Source: BA4 sp044376575
GTDB taxonomy: Bacteria > Bacteroidota > Bacteroidia > CAIKAF01
DNA: 64,000 nucleotides
Direction: 5' to 3'
NCBI GenBank assembly: GCA_044376575.1
Contig: JBILKR010000013.1
Span: forward strand, 1 to 64,000
Made by a program: the position numbers and the translations under genes. Shown here one piece after another: positions 15,975 to 25,247 of the stretch (within the stretch, counting starts at the first letter, position 1; each line of letters begins with the position of its first letter). The notes under the pieces are model-generated. The model had not been told where the DNA came from and made no database searches. It saw only the letters and a program-made list of their open reading frames with translations.

Positions 15975-18900
15975 TTATTTAGTTGTTTCTATACCAAATT
16001 TTTCTTTGAATCTGTCAACTCTTTTTGCAGTTCCCGGTGTAATCTGATAAAGTGGCTGACCCTCTTCTTCAAAAGATCTTTTCTTCGTGTCTAAGGATGT
16101 CATTGTTTCATTGAATTCCTTTATACTTGAATATACCATCATCATATTATTTCGATAATAAAAATAGAACCAGGTTGTTTCATTTAATTCAAGATAAATT
16201 GTCACAATATCTCCTCCCGATTTTCTGTTTAGTTCAATTAACGCAGTAGCTGTTTTATTTACCTGGTCGCCTCTATAAATCAATATTCCTGCAGGACCAT
16301 TATGTAATAATGAGCGCTGTGCCTTATCCCATTTTAAATTGATATCTGTTAAAACTAATGTTTTGTTGAGTTCTTTTGGAATTCTTTTGAACTTACCTTC
16401 GGTACTCATGTCATTGAAAAGTTTTTCAGCTTTTGCACTGTCTAACATTTCAACAATACTTTTTCGAATTTTATCATCAGTTAAATCAGCCCCAAAATTG
16501 GTTGTTTCTTTGATTTTATCTTCCATGATTTTATATAATGCAGGATCTAATTTGAAGTTCATGTTTAGCACAATGTCCATTGTAATATTATCTTCTGCCG
16601 GTTCATGATTGATGCTTCCCGCACATTTCATACTTACTTGTCCTAACTTGGTTCCCAATACCATTTGCCCCTCTCCGTAAGAAGTACATTCATTGGCATT
16701 AAAAGCAAGGTAGCTGCCCGGAAGTTCAGGATCATCTAATTTATCTTGTCTGGATATTCTGAATTCCTGGCTATTTTTGTCAAATACAAGATATCCACTC
16801 ACGTTTAAAACATCGTAATCAGTGGATCTGATTTTTGAAGAAAGTAATGAAGGATAAAGACCGGTTGAATCTGACGCAAATAAAAATCCGTTACACACTT
16901 TTAATTGCTGATCGTTTTCAGGTTCTTTTGCTATTGGAATGCGTATATCATTTGGATCAATTTCATTTTTAAATCGAATCCAGTCATTCTTCATGTTTTT
17001 ACAAGTATGATGAATCTTCGTATATCCATCAAAAGTTAAATATTCATTTGATCCAAGTAAATTTACTTTGCCTTTAAATCCAAAATGCGGACTCATATTA
17101 AAATCAGATATTGCTTCAATTTCACCATTAGCAATCGTTTCAAAATTTGTGTTCACCGTTACATCATTAAACCTGATTACCTGTCCTTTACCTAACTCAT
17201 CAACATAGGTGTAATCAGCAGATCCGGCATAACTCTTTCCTGTATAAACAGTAAGGTTTGCATTTTTTAAAACATGAGTTTTATCAGTTTTGCCTACCCA
17301 AACTTCTGCATTAACAAATGGATCTATCTTTCCACCTTTACGGATATTGATTTTATTATCTGAAGGGAAAATTCTGCTATCAGCAACATCAATATATTTT
17401 ACATTATCACAGAAAATAGTTTTGGATGTAGTTGTAAATTTTGCATTAGGTGCTACAAATGAAAGCGAATCCATTTTTGGATCAGTTGATACAAATAGAG
17501 CTCCTTTCAAACCAACATCATCAACAAGATCACTTTTCATATCTACTTTATCTTGATCCATCAGCCATTCAAGCTCTTCCATGTATGCTTTAAATTTATT
17601 CATTGGAAACTCTACTGATGATTGTGATGAATTACTTTTTAAAGATGCTTTACGATCAATGTAAGTAATATTTCCTCTTAAATTATCTGTTCTTATTGCA
17701 ACTTCAGAGGTATCTGAATCCTGATCTGGAACGTTATTCTTCAGCACAAACTTCATTGTGTCTGAATTGAACTCATCACTTTTAAACTTGAATTGTTTTG
17801 AATCAAAATTTGCATTTTTCTGATTGATGAGTCCGTCACCCTTCAATCCAAGTGGAGTAAGTGATAGTTTCCCTTTCATGGCGCTTTGTCCTTCAAACAG
17901 TTCAAAAGCATCGCCTTTATCTTTGATATCAAAGATATCTTCTGCATGCTCCCAGTGTATATACACATTTTTAGCTTTTACATCCGGAGTCTCTATCACA
18001 CCTTTGGTTTTTTTAATACCAAACTTATATGCTTTGGTATTCATTGAATCCGGATAAAAAATAAAATTATGTGACCATGCCTGTGATGTCAGATAGTCAA
18101 GCTTACCTGCACCTCTTAATCCATAATGAGAAAGTATGATGGTATCTCTGTATGTTCCTTTACCACCATAGATTGGCAATCCTTCCGTTTCAGTTCGCTT
18201 AACAAAACCTAATGAGTAATCTTCCATGATTGAAAGTTTCTCTATAATATCCGGGAAGATTCCTCCGGAAATAAGTGTACCATCAAAAAATAGTGAACTT
18301 GTCTTAAACTGATCCATTGTATCTTTTTGAAATGGCTCAACCATAAAATAGAATTGATCTTTTTTATACACACCTTTTTCTACCGATGGATATTCATAAT
18401 AGACAAATGATTTCTTGTTGCTGATTAATGATGGATACTGAGGAAAATCTTTTGACTTTAATCCAGATTTATTATTTGGATGATCAATCAGAAATTCACC
18501 AGTTACATCTTCAATCACACTTTTTACATTCATGGTATCATACACGCCTGTACCATTAGGTCGGAATGATTTAACTACAAATTCTACCTTATCCGCTTTT
18601 CCTAGTTTAAATTTAAATTCTTTGTTCAGGTAATTAAAATCAGTTCCGTGAATGGCAGTTTGTCCCGCAACGATTACACCATTAAATTTAAAGTCCATGC
18701 CTTTTGTTACAGTTAATTCAGCCTGATACGGAAAAATTTCAACATGCTGAGAATCACTCATCCAAACTTTATTTACGCCTTTAATATCTATTCTGTAATC
18801 AATAAGACTGATTTTTGCATTGTCTTTTCCCTGTGGTACTTGTGATAAAAATTCAATAACATCATAGTCTGTTCTTTTGGCTTTTGAATTGATGGTATGG

Positions 18901-20444
18901 AAAAAACGGTCAGTAATGGTTGCTATATCTCTGTCTATATCAAATGTAACCAGTCCTTCAACTGAAAATTGCATCAACAGTTGTCGTGTCTGTGTGATAT
19001 CAATTTTAATATACTTTGCAAAGTCAAATGCCTTGAATGTTTTTTCTTTTTTGTTTACGTCTTTAATAAAAGAATTTAATTTGAATAACGGGTGTTTATC
19101 GTCAAGCCCTGCTGTTTTATCAAATTCAATTTCACTATAATAAAGTTCAGACCTGAATTTAGCCGAATTCACAGAACTCCCTTTTGACATGGCTACCCTC
19201 AGATAATTCTGATCCATTTTCCAGATCAATGCTTCAAAAAACATTTGCATTTTATGAAATGAATCATAAAAAGGACTTTGTGACATTCCTTCACCCAGTC
19301 GGGTTAGTGAAACTTCCCTGATGTCTTTTAAATATTTGAATTGAACACTTGGGTGAAATATACTGTCGTTTTCACCAATATAAATAAAAGCTGTAGTGTT
19401 ACTTCCTAAATATTTGTCTTCTTGAATGGAAAAGACCTGCGCTCTTGCTTTAATAAATAATTTACCATCCCTGTAAAATTTTAGCATGGCTGGATTTGAT
19501 GTATCACCTCTTGCCACAAAACGATTTCCGTAATACGAAAATCCACCTTCGTAATCTACATCATCTACAATGTTTTTGATTACAAATCTCTTTTGATACG
19601 AATCAAATTTAGGGTAGTCTGAAATACTGTCAAGTCCTTTATGGGTTATTTTTTCTTTTAGCCTGCCCAGCATTTTTTCAGTTGTATATTTTTTATGAAT
19701 AAACCACACTGAATCTGCTTCAAATTCTGAAACTTTTGTTTTAATAGTATAATGCTGTAATTCTGCAGATGCCTGTTGTTTAGGAATTCTGTTCCGGTTC
19801 CAGTATATGAATCCTCCCTTTCCAATAAATTTATCTTCTAATGGATAGAGTATTCCGTTGGTATTTTCAATCAGAGAAGTATCATTTTTTCCAATGCAAT
19901 AGATATTTGCATTTTTATAATCAATTTTTATCTGGTCATTTTCAAACCGAATTTGCCATACTGGATTTATTGTTTGCCAGATATGACCACTCATTTTCAG
20001 CAATGAATTATACTTAAAAAGATCAGATGAAAATTCAAGATAATTGACCAGGAATGCACCGCTTTTTTTTCTGATAATCCACTGAATTCCTTTCTCCCAT
20101 TCATCAAATTCATTTTTTGGTTTCTTACAGGAATGATAGTCAATTAATGCTTGAAGATATGCTTTATAATGTGTTCCCGGTAAATATTTTTTCTTTAATA
20201 ATTCATTACAAAAACCAATAGTTGAGGTCTGATATGGTTGAAATAATGGATCATTCCAAACCTCTTCAAAACTTTCCATAAAATCCTTCATCTCTTTATG
20301 TTGCCCATCCATCATTGTTTTTTTGATGGTTTGAAAGAACTGTTCAGGATTTTCCGGATAGGTTTGAGCGATTAAATCCAGAGGCTTAAATAAATAAATT
20401 GAAATGATGAATATCAGGATTTTTTTAGCAGAAGTAATGCCCAT
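15975..20444 (-). CDS. Very large exported protein of unknown function (1489 residues)
   Basis: It starts with a signal peptide (MGITSAKKILIFIISIYLF..., cleavage near LIAQ, residue 27). The rest is predicted soluble and beta-rich with Asp, Lys and Asn in excess; it contains no sorting domain, repeats I can align, or known enzymatic motif. Sections such as FNGVIVAGQTAIHGTDF, IRGK-like strand-turn-strand patterns and LKGDGLINQKNANFDSKQF suggest many stacked short beta strands, as in AsmA/OstA-like or beta-helical periplasmic proteins; this is an inference. The C-terminus ends without a beta-barrel-like aromatic. Its first 31 bp overlap prmA. No ATG between residues 1 and 44 would keep the signal peptide. 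Confidence 0.8.
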   Translation of the reverse strand: MGITSAKKILIFIISIYLFKPLDLIAQTYPENPEQFFQTIKKTMMDGQHKEMKDFMESFEEVWNDPLFQPYQTSTIGFCNELLKKKYLPGTHYKAYLQALIDYHSCKKPKNEFDEWEKGIQWIIRKKSGAFLVNYLEFSSDLFKYNSLLKMSGHIWQTINPVWQIRFENDQIKIDYKNANIYCIGKNDTSLIENTNGILYPLEDKFIGKGGFIYWNRNRIPKQQASAELQHYTIKTKVSEFEADSVWFIHKKYTTEKMLGRLKEKITHKGLDSISDYPKFDSYQKRFVIKNIVDDVDYEGGFSYYGNRFVARGDTSNPAMLKFYRDGKLFIKARAQVFSIQEDKYLGSNTTAFIYIGENDSIFHPSVQFKYLKDIREVSLTRLGEGMSQSPFYDSFHKMQMFFEALIWKMDQNYLRVAMSKGSSVNSAKFRSELYYSEIEFDKTAGLDDKHPLFKLNSFIKDVNKKEKTFKAFDFAKYIKIDITQTRQLLMQFSVEGLVTFDIDRDIATITDRFFHTINSKAKRTDYDVIEFLSQVPQGKDNAKISLIDYRIDIKGVNKVWMSDSQHVEIFPYQAELTVTKGMDFKFNGVIVAGQTAIHGTDFNYLNKEFKFKLGKADKVEFVVKSFRPNGTGVYDTMNVKSVIEDVTGEFLIDHPNNKSGLKSKDFPQYPSLISNKKSFVYYEYPSVEKGVYKKDQFYFMVEPFQKDTMDQFKTSSLFFDGTLISGGIFPDIIEKLSIMEDYSLGFVKRTETEGLPIYGGKGTYRDTIILSHYGLRGAGKLDYLTSQAWSHNFIFYPDSMNTKAYKFGIKKTKGVIETPDVKAKNVYIHWEHAEDIFDIKDKGDAFELFEGQSAMKGKLSLTPLGLKGDGLINQKNANFDSKQFKFKSDEFNSDTMKFVLKNNVPDQDSDTSEVAIRTDNLRGNITYIDRKASLKSNSSQSSVEFPMNKFKAYMEELEWLMDQDKVDMKSDLVDDVGLKGALFVSTDPKMDSLSFVAPNAKFTTTSKTIFCDNVKYIDVADSRIFPSDNKINIRKGGKIDPFVNAEVWVGKTDKTHVLKNANLTVYTGKSYAGSADYTYVDELGKGQVIRFNDVTVNTNFETIANGEIEAISDFNMSPHFGFKGKVNLLGSNEYLTFDGYTKIHHTCKNMKNDWIRFKNEIDPNDIRIPIAKEPENDQQLKVCNGFLFASDSTGLYPSLLSSKIRSTDYDVLNVSGYLVFDKNSQEFRISRQDKLDDPELPGSYLAFNANECTSYGEGQMVLGTKLGQVSMKCAGSINHEPAEDNITMDIVLNMNFKLDPALYKIMEDKIKETTNFGADLTDDKIRKSIVEMLDSAKAEKLFNDMSTEGKFKRIPKELNKTLVLTDINLKWDKAQRSLLHNGPAGILIYRGDQVNKTATALIELNRKSGGDIVTIYLELNETTWFYFYYRNNMMMVYSSIKEFNETMTSLDTKKRSFEEEGQPLYQITPGTAKRVDRFKEKFGIETTK

Positions 20445-21250
20445 GTTCCTTTAGTTTTTTCCTTTAATACATTAAAGTTAAACTCTTTTGCCTTATTTCC
20501 AATTATCTCAATGTCTTCAGGAATAATACCACTCAGTAAAAGATACGTACCCTGTTGACTAATGTTAGCATACATCTCCATTTGATCAAGTAATACATTG
20601 CGTTGTATATTGGCTAATATACATTGATATTTTTTTTGTGGAATAAATTCACTGAATAACTGTACACGGATATTTTTACAATTATTAAGTTCAACATTTT
20701 CTAAAGAATTAATGATGCATTGTGGATCATTGTCAACAGCATCAATAGAACTGGCTCCTCTTTTTTCTGCAAGAATTGCCAGAATACCTGTTCCGCATCC
20801 CATGTCAAGCAATTCAGATTGATTCAAATCCAGTTCAAGCATTTCTTCCATCATCAATTGTGTAGTAGCATGATGCCCTGTGCCAAATGACATTTTTGGA
20901 TGGATTAATATTTCATAAGGATATCGATTGTCAGGTTCATGAAATGAAGCCCTGATTCTTACATCTTTGTTTATTTCAACAGGTTGAAAAGATGATTCCC
21001 AAATCGCATTCCAGTTTTCATCTTTCATTTTTACAGCATTGTAAGAAGAAACTATGTGATGCTTGGATAAAAATTCATCTACTTCATTATTTATTTTTTC
21101 AGATTGAATATATGCCTTTACAATTTCATTTTCTTCGACAAAACTTTCAAATTCAAAATCGCTTAAATCAGCAATAACTATAGCCGAAATATCTTCTGAT
21201 GAAATTTCATCAGTTGGTTTTAAGTGAATAACATATTCAGTATAACTCAT
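20414..21250 (-). CDS. prmA: Ribosomal protein L11 methyltransferase
   Basis: A 278-residue SAM-dependent enzyme that trimethylates L11. The substrate-binding N-terminal domain covers about 1-90. Then come the family signature KMSFGTGHHATTQLMMEEM, SAM motif I LDMGCGTGILAILAEKRG, an acidic DAVDNDPQC, and LANIQRNVLLDQM. The downstream end overlaps the start of the giant exported gene by 31 bp, and its own ATG overlaps the tpiA stop by 4 bp, giving a tightly packed tpiA-prmA unit. Confidence 0.94.
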   Translation of the reverse strand: MSYTEYVIHLKPTDEISSEDISAIVIADLSDFEFESFVEENEIVKAYIQSEKINNEVDEFLSKHHIVSSYNAVKMKDENWNAIWESSFQPVEINKDVRIRASFHEPDNRYPYEILIHPKMSFGTGHHATTQLMMEEMLELDLNQSELLDMGCGTGILAILAEKRGASSIDAVDNDPQCIINSLENVELNNCKNIRVQLFSEFIPQKKYQCILANIQRNVLLDQMEMYANISQQGTYLLLSGIIPEDIEIIGNKAKEFNFNVLKEKTKGTWALLLLKKS

Positions 21251-22005
21251 TCTGCGGCAGATATAATTTTACAAAAATCATCAGCGATTAGTGAAGCCCC
21301 GCCCACCAGTGCGCCATCTATATTGGGCATATTAAATAGTTGGTTTGCATTATCAGCTTTTACACTTCCACCATATAAAATTCTTATTTGTCGGGCAGTT
21401 TCTTCGTCATATCTTGATTGTACAAGTGAGCGGATATATGCATGTATTTCTTCTGCTTGTTCAGGTGATGCAGTTTTTCCAGTTCCAATAGCCCAAACAG
21501 GTTCGTAAGCGATGGTAATGTTTTTCATTTTTTCTTTATCCAAGTGAAAAAGCGAATCGTTCAATTGAGTTTCAATTATTTTTTTATAATCACCGGATTC
21601 TCTCTCTTCAAGTGTTTCTCCGCAACAAAACATAATATTCATTCCAACATTTGCAGCAATTGTAGTTTTCTTTTGTAACAAAGTATTAGATTCACTGAAA
21701 AGTTGTCTTCTTTCAGAGTGCCCAATCATTACCCACGAAATGTTCATTGCTTGTAGCATTGTTACAGATATTTCTCCGGTATATGCACCTTTGAGTTCAT
21801 TACTGCAATTTTGTGCTCCAACACTAAAAAATGGTTGATTCTGTATGTTCTTTTGAATCAGATCTAAATGCGTAAAAGGTGGAAAGAATACCACTTCACG
21901 CTTATCATTGGCATGTAACTGATGTAAGATTTGACTTACGAGAGTTAAGCCCTCTTCAGGAGTAGTATTCATTTTCCAGTTGCCAGCCACTATTTTTTTT
22001 CTCAT
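21247..22005 (-). CDS. tpiA: Triose-phosphate isomerase
   Basis: A 252-residue glycolytic enzyme interconverting dihydroxyacetone phosphate and glyceraldehyde 3-phosphate. The catalytic residues are K11 (AGNWKMN), H96 (IGHSERR) and E168 (YEPVWAIGTGKTA). The phosphate-binding loop is LYGGSVKADNA near the C-terminus. It overlaps prmA by ATGA. The start ATG at 22005 gives the standard N-terminus. No clear TAnnTTTG element is found in the 97 bp shared with the divergent thioesterase gene. Confidence 0.97.
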   Translation of the reverse strand: MRKKIVAGNWKMNTTPEEGLTLVSQILHQLHANDKREVVFFPPFTHLDLIQKNIQNQPFFSVGAQNCSNELKGAYTGEISVTMLQAMNISWVMIGHSERRQLFSESNTLLQKKTTIAANVGMNIMFCCGETLEERESGDYKKIIETQLNDSLFHLDKEKMKNITIAYEPVWAIGTGKTASPEQAEEIHAYIRSLVQSRYDEETARQIRILYGGSVKADNANQLFNMPNIDGALVGGASLIADDFCKIISAAE

Positions 22006-22102
22006 GATTGCAAACTTTTAGCAATGTTAACCATACAATATTGTTTCTCAAAATTGAATTTCCGATTTTTTTTGTCAATTTGTACTGATTTTGATAGAGC
22101 TT

Positions 22103-22528
22103 ATGGCAAGAATAAAACTGGATGTACCTGCACGTTTTCATTTTACTACAGAGATTAAAGTTCGTATTTCTGATATTAATTACGGGAATCACCTGGGTAA
22201 CGATTCATTGGTTTCTTTACTTCATCAGGCAAGAATAGATTTTTTAAAAAACTGGTCATATTCTGAACTGAATATAGAAGGTGTTGGATTAATTATGTCT
22301 GATCTTGTTGTACAATTTAAAAATGAAGCGTTTGAAGGTGATATATTATCAATTGAAATCGCGGCCTATGATTTTGGCCTTACATCATTTGATTTGTTCT
22401 ATTTATTAACTAGAAAATCTGATCAGAAAATTATCGCTATCGCAAAAACGAATATGGTGTGTTATGATTATCATGCACATAAAATGAAAGATGTACCTGA
22501 TAAGTTCCGCTCACTTTTTGTTTCATGA
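22103..22528 (+). CDS. Acyl-CoA thioesterase of the 4HBT hotdog family
   Basis: A 141-residue protein starting at the ATG at 22103; an in-frame TTG twelve bases upstream is less likely. The fold signature is VRISDINYGNHLGNDSLVSLLHQARIDFL, where Asp is replaced by Asn at the usual catalytic DxxxHxN position (the motif reads INYGNHLGN). Downstream, GVGLIMSDLVVQFKNEAFEGD is typical of the central beta sheet. The family hydrolyses acyl-CoA or acyl-ACP thioesters; chain length is not predictable. It lies 20 bp upstream of the LptF/G permease gene, so it may be part of an envelope lipid operon. Confidence 0.82.
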   Translation: MARIKLDVPARFHFTTEIKVRISDINYGNHLGNDSLVSLLHQARIDFLKNWSYSELNIEGVGLIMSDLVVQFKNEAFEGDILSIEIAAYDFGLTSFDLFYLLTRKSDQKIIAIAKTNMVCYDYHAHKMKDVPDKFRSLFVS

Positions 22529-22548
22529 ATCTGATAATAAAATAATTC

Positions 22549-24033
22549 TTGAATAAGCTCACCATATTAATTATACGTTCGTATCTCGGTCCACTGATAC
22601 TTACATTCTTCATTTCTCTTTTCGTATTGGTAATGCAGTTTTTATGGAAGTATATCGATCAGTTAGTGGGTAAAGGACTGGAATGGTCAATAATTCTTGA
22701 ATTACTATTTTATGCTTCAGCCACGCTGGTTCCAATGGCATTGCCGCTGGCAATCCTGTTGTCATCAATAATGACAATGGGCGCAATGGCTGAAAATTTG
22801 GAGCTGGTAGCAGCCAAGGCTGCAGGGATATCATTGTTGCGAGTTATAAGACCATTAATCATATTATCAATCGGCATCAGCTTTGCGGCTTTTTTGTTTG
22901 CAAACTACGGGATGCCAATGGCAAATTATAAGTTAAAAACATTGTTGTCTTCAATTCAGCGAACAAGACCGGCGATTGATATTCCTGAAAATGCATTTTA
23001 TGATGGAATTAAAGGAGTTGAAATTTTTGTAGAAAAAAAGGCTGAAGATGAGAAATCATTCAAGGAAGTAATGATTTATGATCATTCGAATGAATCATTT
23101 GGTGCCGCTTCTGTTGCTATGGCTGATAGTGGTTCTATCGGAATCTCTGATGATGAGAATACCATGGTTCTGCAACTTTTTAATGGTCAAAGAATTGATG
23201 ACAGAAATTTTTTTACTAAAGAAAAAGAAGGTTTGCCCTTATATCGTGAAGAGTTTTCTGAGCAAAAAATATATTACGACGTGAGCGAGGCAAAGTTTGA
23301 TAGAAATAATGAAAATGTAATGAGGAGCCAGTACTCAATGATGACTGTAACTCAATTAAATCAGGTAGAGCAGGAGTTGAAAAGTGAGTTTGAACAGTCA
23401 ATGGTTTTATATGCTCAATCTATGAAAGTATATTTGGCTGTATCCAAGCCAAGCAACGAAGACATAGAAAAGTCAATAGAAATGATAGATCCTCAATTGA
23501 TGAGTTTTACTCACAATGTTGATACATCAATTCGAAAAATTCAGTCTGTTACATTTGAAAATCATCAGTTTTTAAAGGCCTATCTGCCATCGGAAAAAAC
23601 TTTAATTAAAACCAACGCTTTACAATCAGTAAATGATGTGAAGTTAAAATTTGAAGAAGCAAAAGGAATGCATAAAAGTAAATTATCTCAACTGGCAAAG
23701 AACAGGGTAGAGTTTCATCGTAAGTTTTCTTTATCTATTGCTTGTATAATTTTATTTTTTATCGGTGCACCGCTTGGTGCAATCATTAGAAAAGGCGGAC
23801 TCGGTCTTCCTTTAATTTTATGTATCATTATTTTTATTGTTTATTACGTAATCAGCACCATTGGAGAAAAGTCTGTAAAAAACTTGGCTATGCTGCCTGA
23901 AGAGGGAATGTGGCTTTCTACCGTTATACTTTTCCCTGTGGGTTTGTTTCTTACATTAAAAGCATCATCTGATTCTCCATTATTTGTCGGAGAAACCTAT
24001 ATGAATTATTTTAAAAAAATCATTGGAAAATAA
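22549..24033 (+). CDS. LptF/LptG-family permease (LPS export)
   Basis: A 494-residue inner-membrane protein of the YjgP/YjgQ family, part of the ABC transporter that extracts LPS and feeds it to the periplasmic bridge. Three helices at the N-terminus (from LTILIIRSYLGPLILTFF), a large periplasmic beta domain at about 130-380, and three helices at the C-terminus (IIRKGGLGLPLILCIIIFIVYYV). The frame has no ATG near the start; TTG at 22549 gives the conserved N-terminus, so a TTG start is well supported. LptD is encoded 1.2 kb downstream on the other strand. LptB is not in the window. Confidence 0.9.
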   Translation: MNKLTILIIRSYLGPLILTFFISLFVLVMQFLWKYIDQLVGKGLEWSIILELLFYASATLVPMALPLAILLSSIMTMGAMAENLELVAAKAAGISLLRVIRPLIILSIGISFAAFLFANYGMPMANYKLKTLLSSIQRTRPAIDIPENAFYDGIKGVEIFVEKKAEDEKSFKEVMIYDHSNESFGAASVAMADSGSIGISDDENTMVLQLFNGQRIDDRNFFTKEKEGLPLYREEFSEQKIYYDVSEAKFDRNNENVMRSQYSMMTVTQLNQVEQELKSEFEQSMVLYAQSMKVYLAVSKPSNEDIEKSIEMIDPQLMSFTHNVDTSIRKIQSVTFENHQFLKAYLPSEKTLIKTNALQSVNDVKLKFEEAKGMHKSKLSQLAKNRVEFHRKFSLSIACIILFFIGAPLGAIIRKGGLGLPLILCIIIFIVYYVISTIGEKSVKNLAMLPEEGMWLSTVILFPVGLFLTLKASSDSPLFVGETYMNYFKKIIGK

Positions 24034-25246
24034 ATTAACAAATAAAGTTTTATTGCTGATGCCTAAACCGCCTTATCCATTGGTAGATGGCGGAGTAAAA
24101 GCAATATCAGATAGCATTGAAATATGGACTGCTGCTGGCTATGATGTAACATTGTTTTTTATTTCTACTCCTAAGCACCCCTATATTCAATCTGCCTTTT
24201 CAAGTCGATGGAAAGTTGGAATAAATATGTATCATGAATTTGTTGATACGGGTTTTCACATCTCTCATCTTCCTAATTTATTTTCTTCATTTCCTTATCA
24301 GGCTTTTCGTTTTTATAAAGAATCAGCTGCATTACAATTAAAAAAAATACTTTCATCTGAATCATTTGATTTTATTGTATTTGATAATTTATTTTCAGCA
24401 GTATATCTTGATTGTATATCTCAATACTCTGATTCTCTTGTATTGCTTCGTGCTCATAATATTGAAAGTAATGTGTATAGAAAAATTAGAGAAAAGCACC
24501 CCTTTTATCCATTGAGAAAATGGCTAATGTATGAAAATACTAAACTGGAAAAATGGGAAAAAAGTATAATCAGCAAAGTAGATGGTATCATTGGCATTTC
24601 TAATGCAGATGTTGAGAAATTTAATCAATGGTTAACACCTCTAAAATCATTTGTTATTCCAGTATCTGTGAAGATTTCTGAAAATTTGAAAGCCAACACT
24701 AAACATACTGATGCTTTTAAATTGTTTCATATTGGTGCGATGGATTGGCAGCCTAACATTGAAGGGATTCAGTGGTTTATTTCTGAAGTATTTCCTGTGT
24801 TGAGAAAACAAATACCTAATATTGAATTTCATTTTGCAGGAAAATCCATGCCTTCATTTTTTATGAATCAGCAGATACATGGTATTTACTGTCATGGTGA
24901 AGTAGAGGATGCCAATGAATTTATGTTAAAGTATGATGCTTTGGTTGTGCCATTATTCAGTGGAAGCGGAATAAGAATTAAAATTCTTGAAGCAATGTCA
25001 ATGGGTATTCCTGTAATATCATCTGAGATTGGAATTTCGGGAATACCCGCTAAAAATAATTTACATTATTTAAAAGCAAATTCAGTAGATGATTACATAT
25101 CTGCTGTGAATGATTTAATTCAAAATAATGATCTATACCATTACTTATCTGAAAATGAAATAGCATTTATTGCAGAGCATTATTCTCTTGAAAAAAATGT
25201 ATTAACCTTAAAACAGTTTTTATCATTGATAAAAAGTAAAATATAA
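24023..25246 (+). CDS. Glycosyltransferase, GT4/GT-B type
   Basis: A 407-residue protein. The N-terminal half opens VLLLMPKPPYPLVDGGVKAI, the usual start of sugar transferases in this family. The C-terminal nucleotide-sugar half has FKLFHIGAMDWQPNIEGIQWF, then LVVPLFSGSGIRIKILEAMSMGIPVISSEIG, with the donor-binding glutamate in ILEAM. It overlaps the permease gene by 11 bp with a TTG start at 24023; an ATG at 24059 is possible but would remove the first beta strand. The position next to LPS export genes suggests addition of a sugar to LPS or another surface glycan (inference). Confidence 0.85.
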   Translation: MENKLTNKVLLLMPKPPYPLVDGGVKAISDSIEIWTAAGYDVTLFFISTPKHPYIQSAFSSRWKVGINMYHEFVDTGFHISHLPNLFSSFPYQAFRFYKESAALQLKKILSSESFDFIVFDNLFSAVYLDCISQYSDSLVLLRAHNIESNVYRKIREKHPFYPLRKWLMYENTKLEKWEKSIISKVDGIIGISNADVEKFNQWLTPLKSFVIPVSVKISENLKANTKHTDAFKLFHIGAMDWQPNIEGIQWFISEVFPVLRKQIPNIEFHFAGKSMPSFFMNQQIHGIYCHGEVEDANEFMLKYDALVVPLFSGSGIRIKILEAMSMGIPVISSEIGISGIPAKNNLHYLKANSVDDYISAVNDLIQNNDLYHYLSENEIAFIAEHYSLEKNVLTLKQFLSLIKSKI

Positions 25247-25247
25247 C

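Noticed and set aside
22103..22110. Start codon at the upstream TTG (22091) for the thioesterase gene
   Set aside because: The ATG at 22103 in the same frame keeps all conserved residues, so the longer form is not needed.
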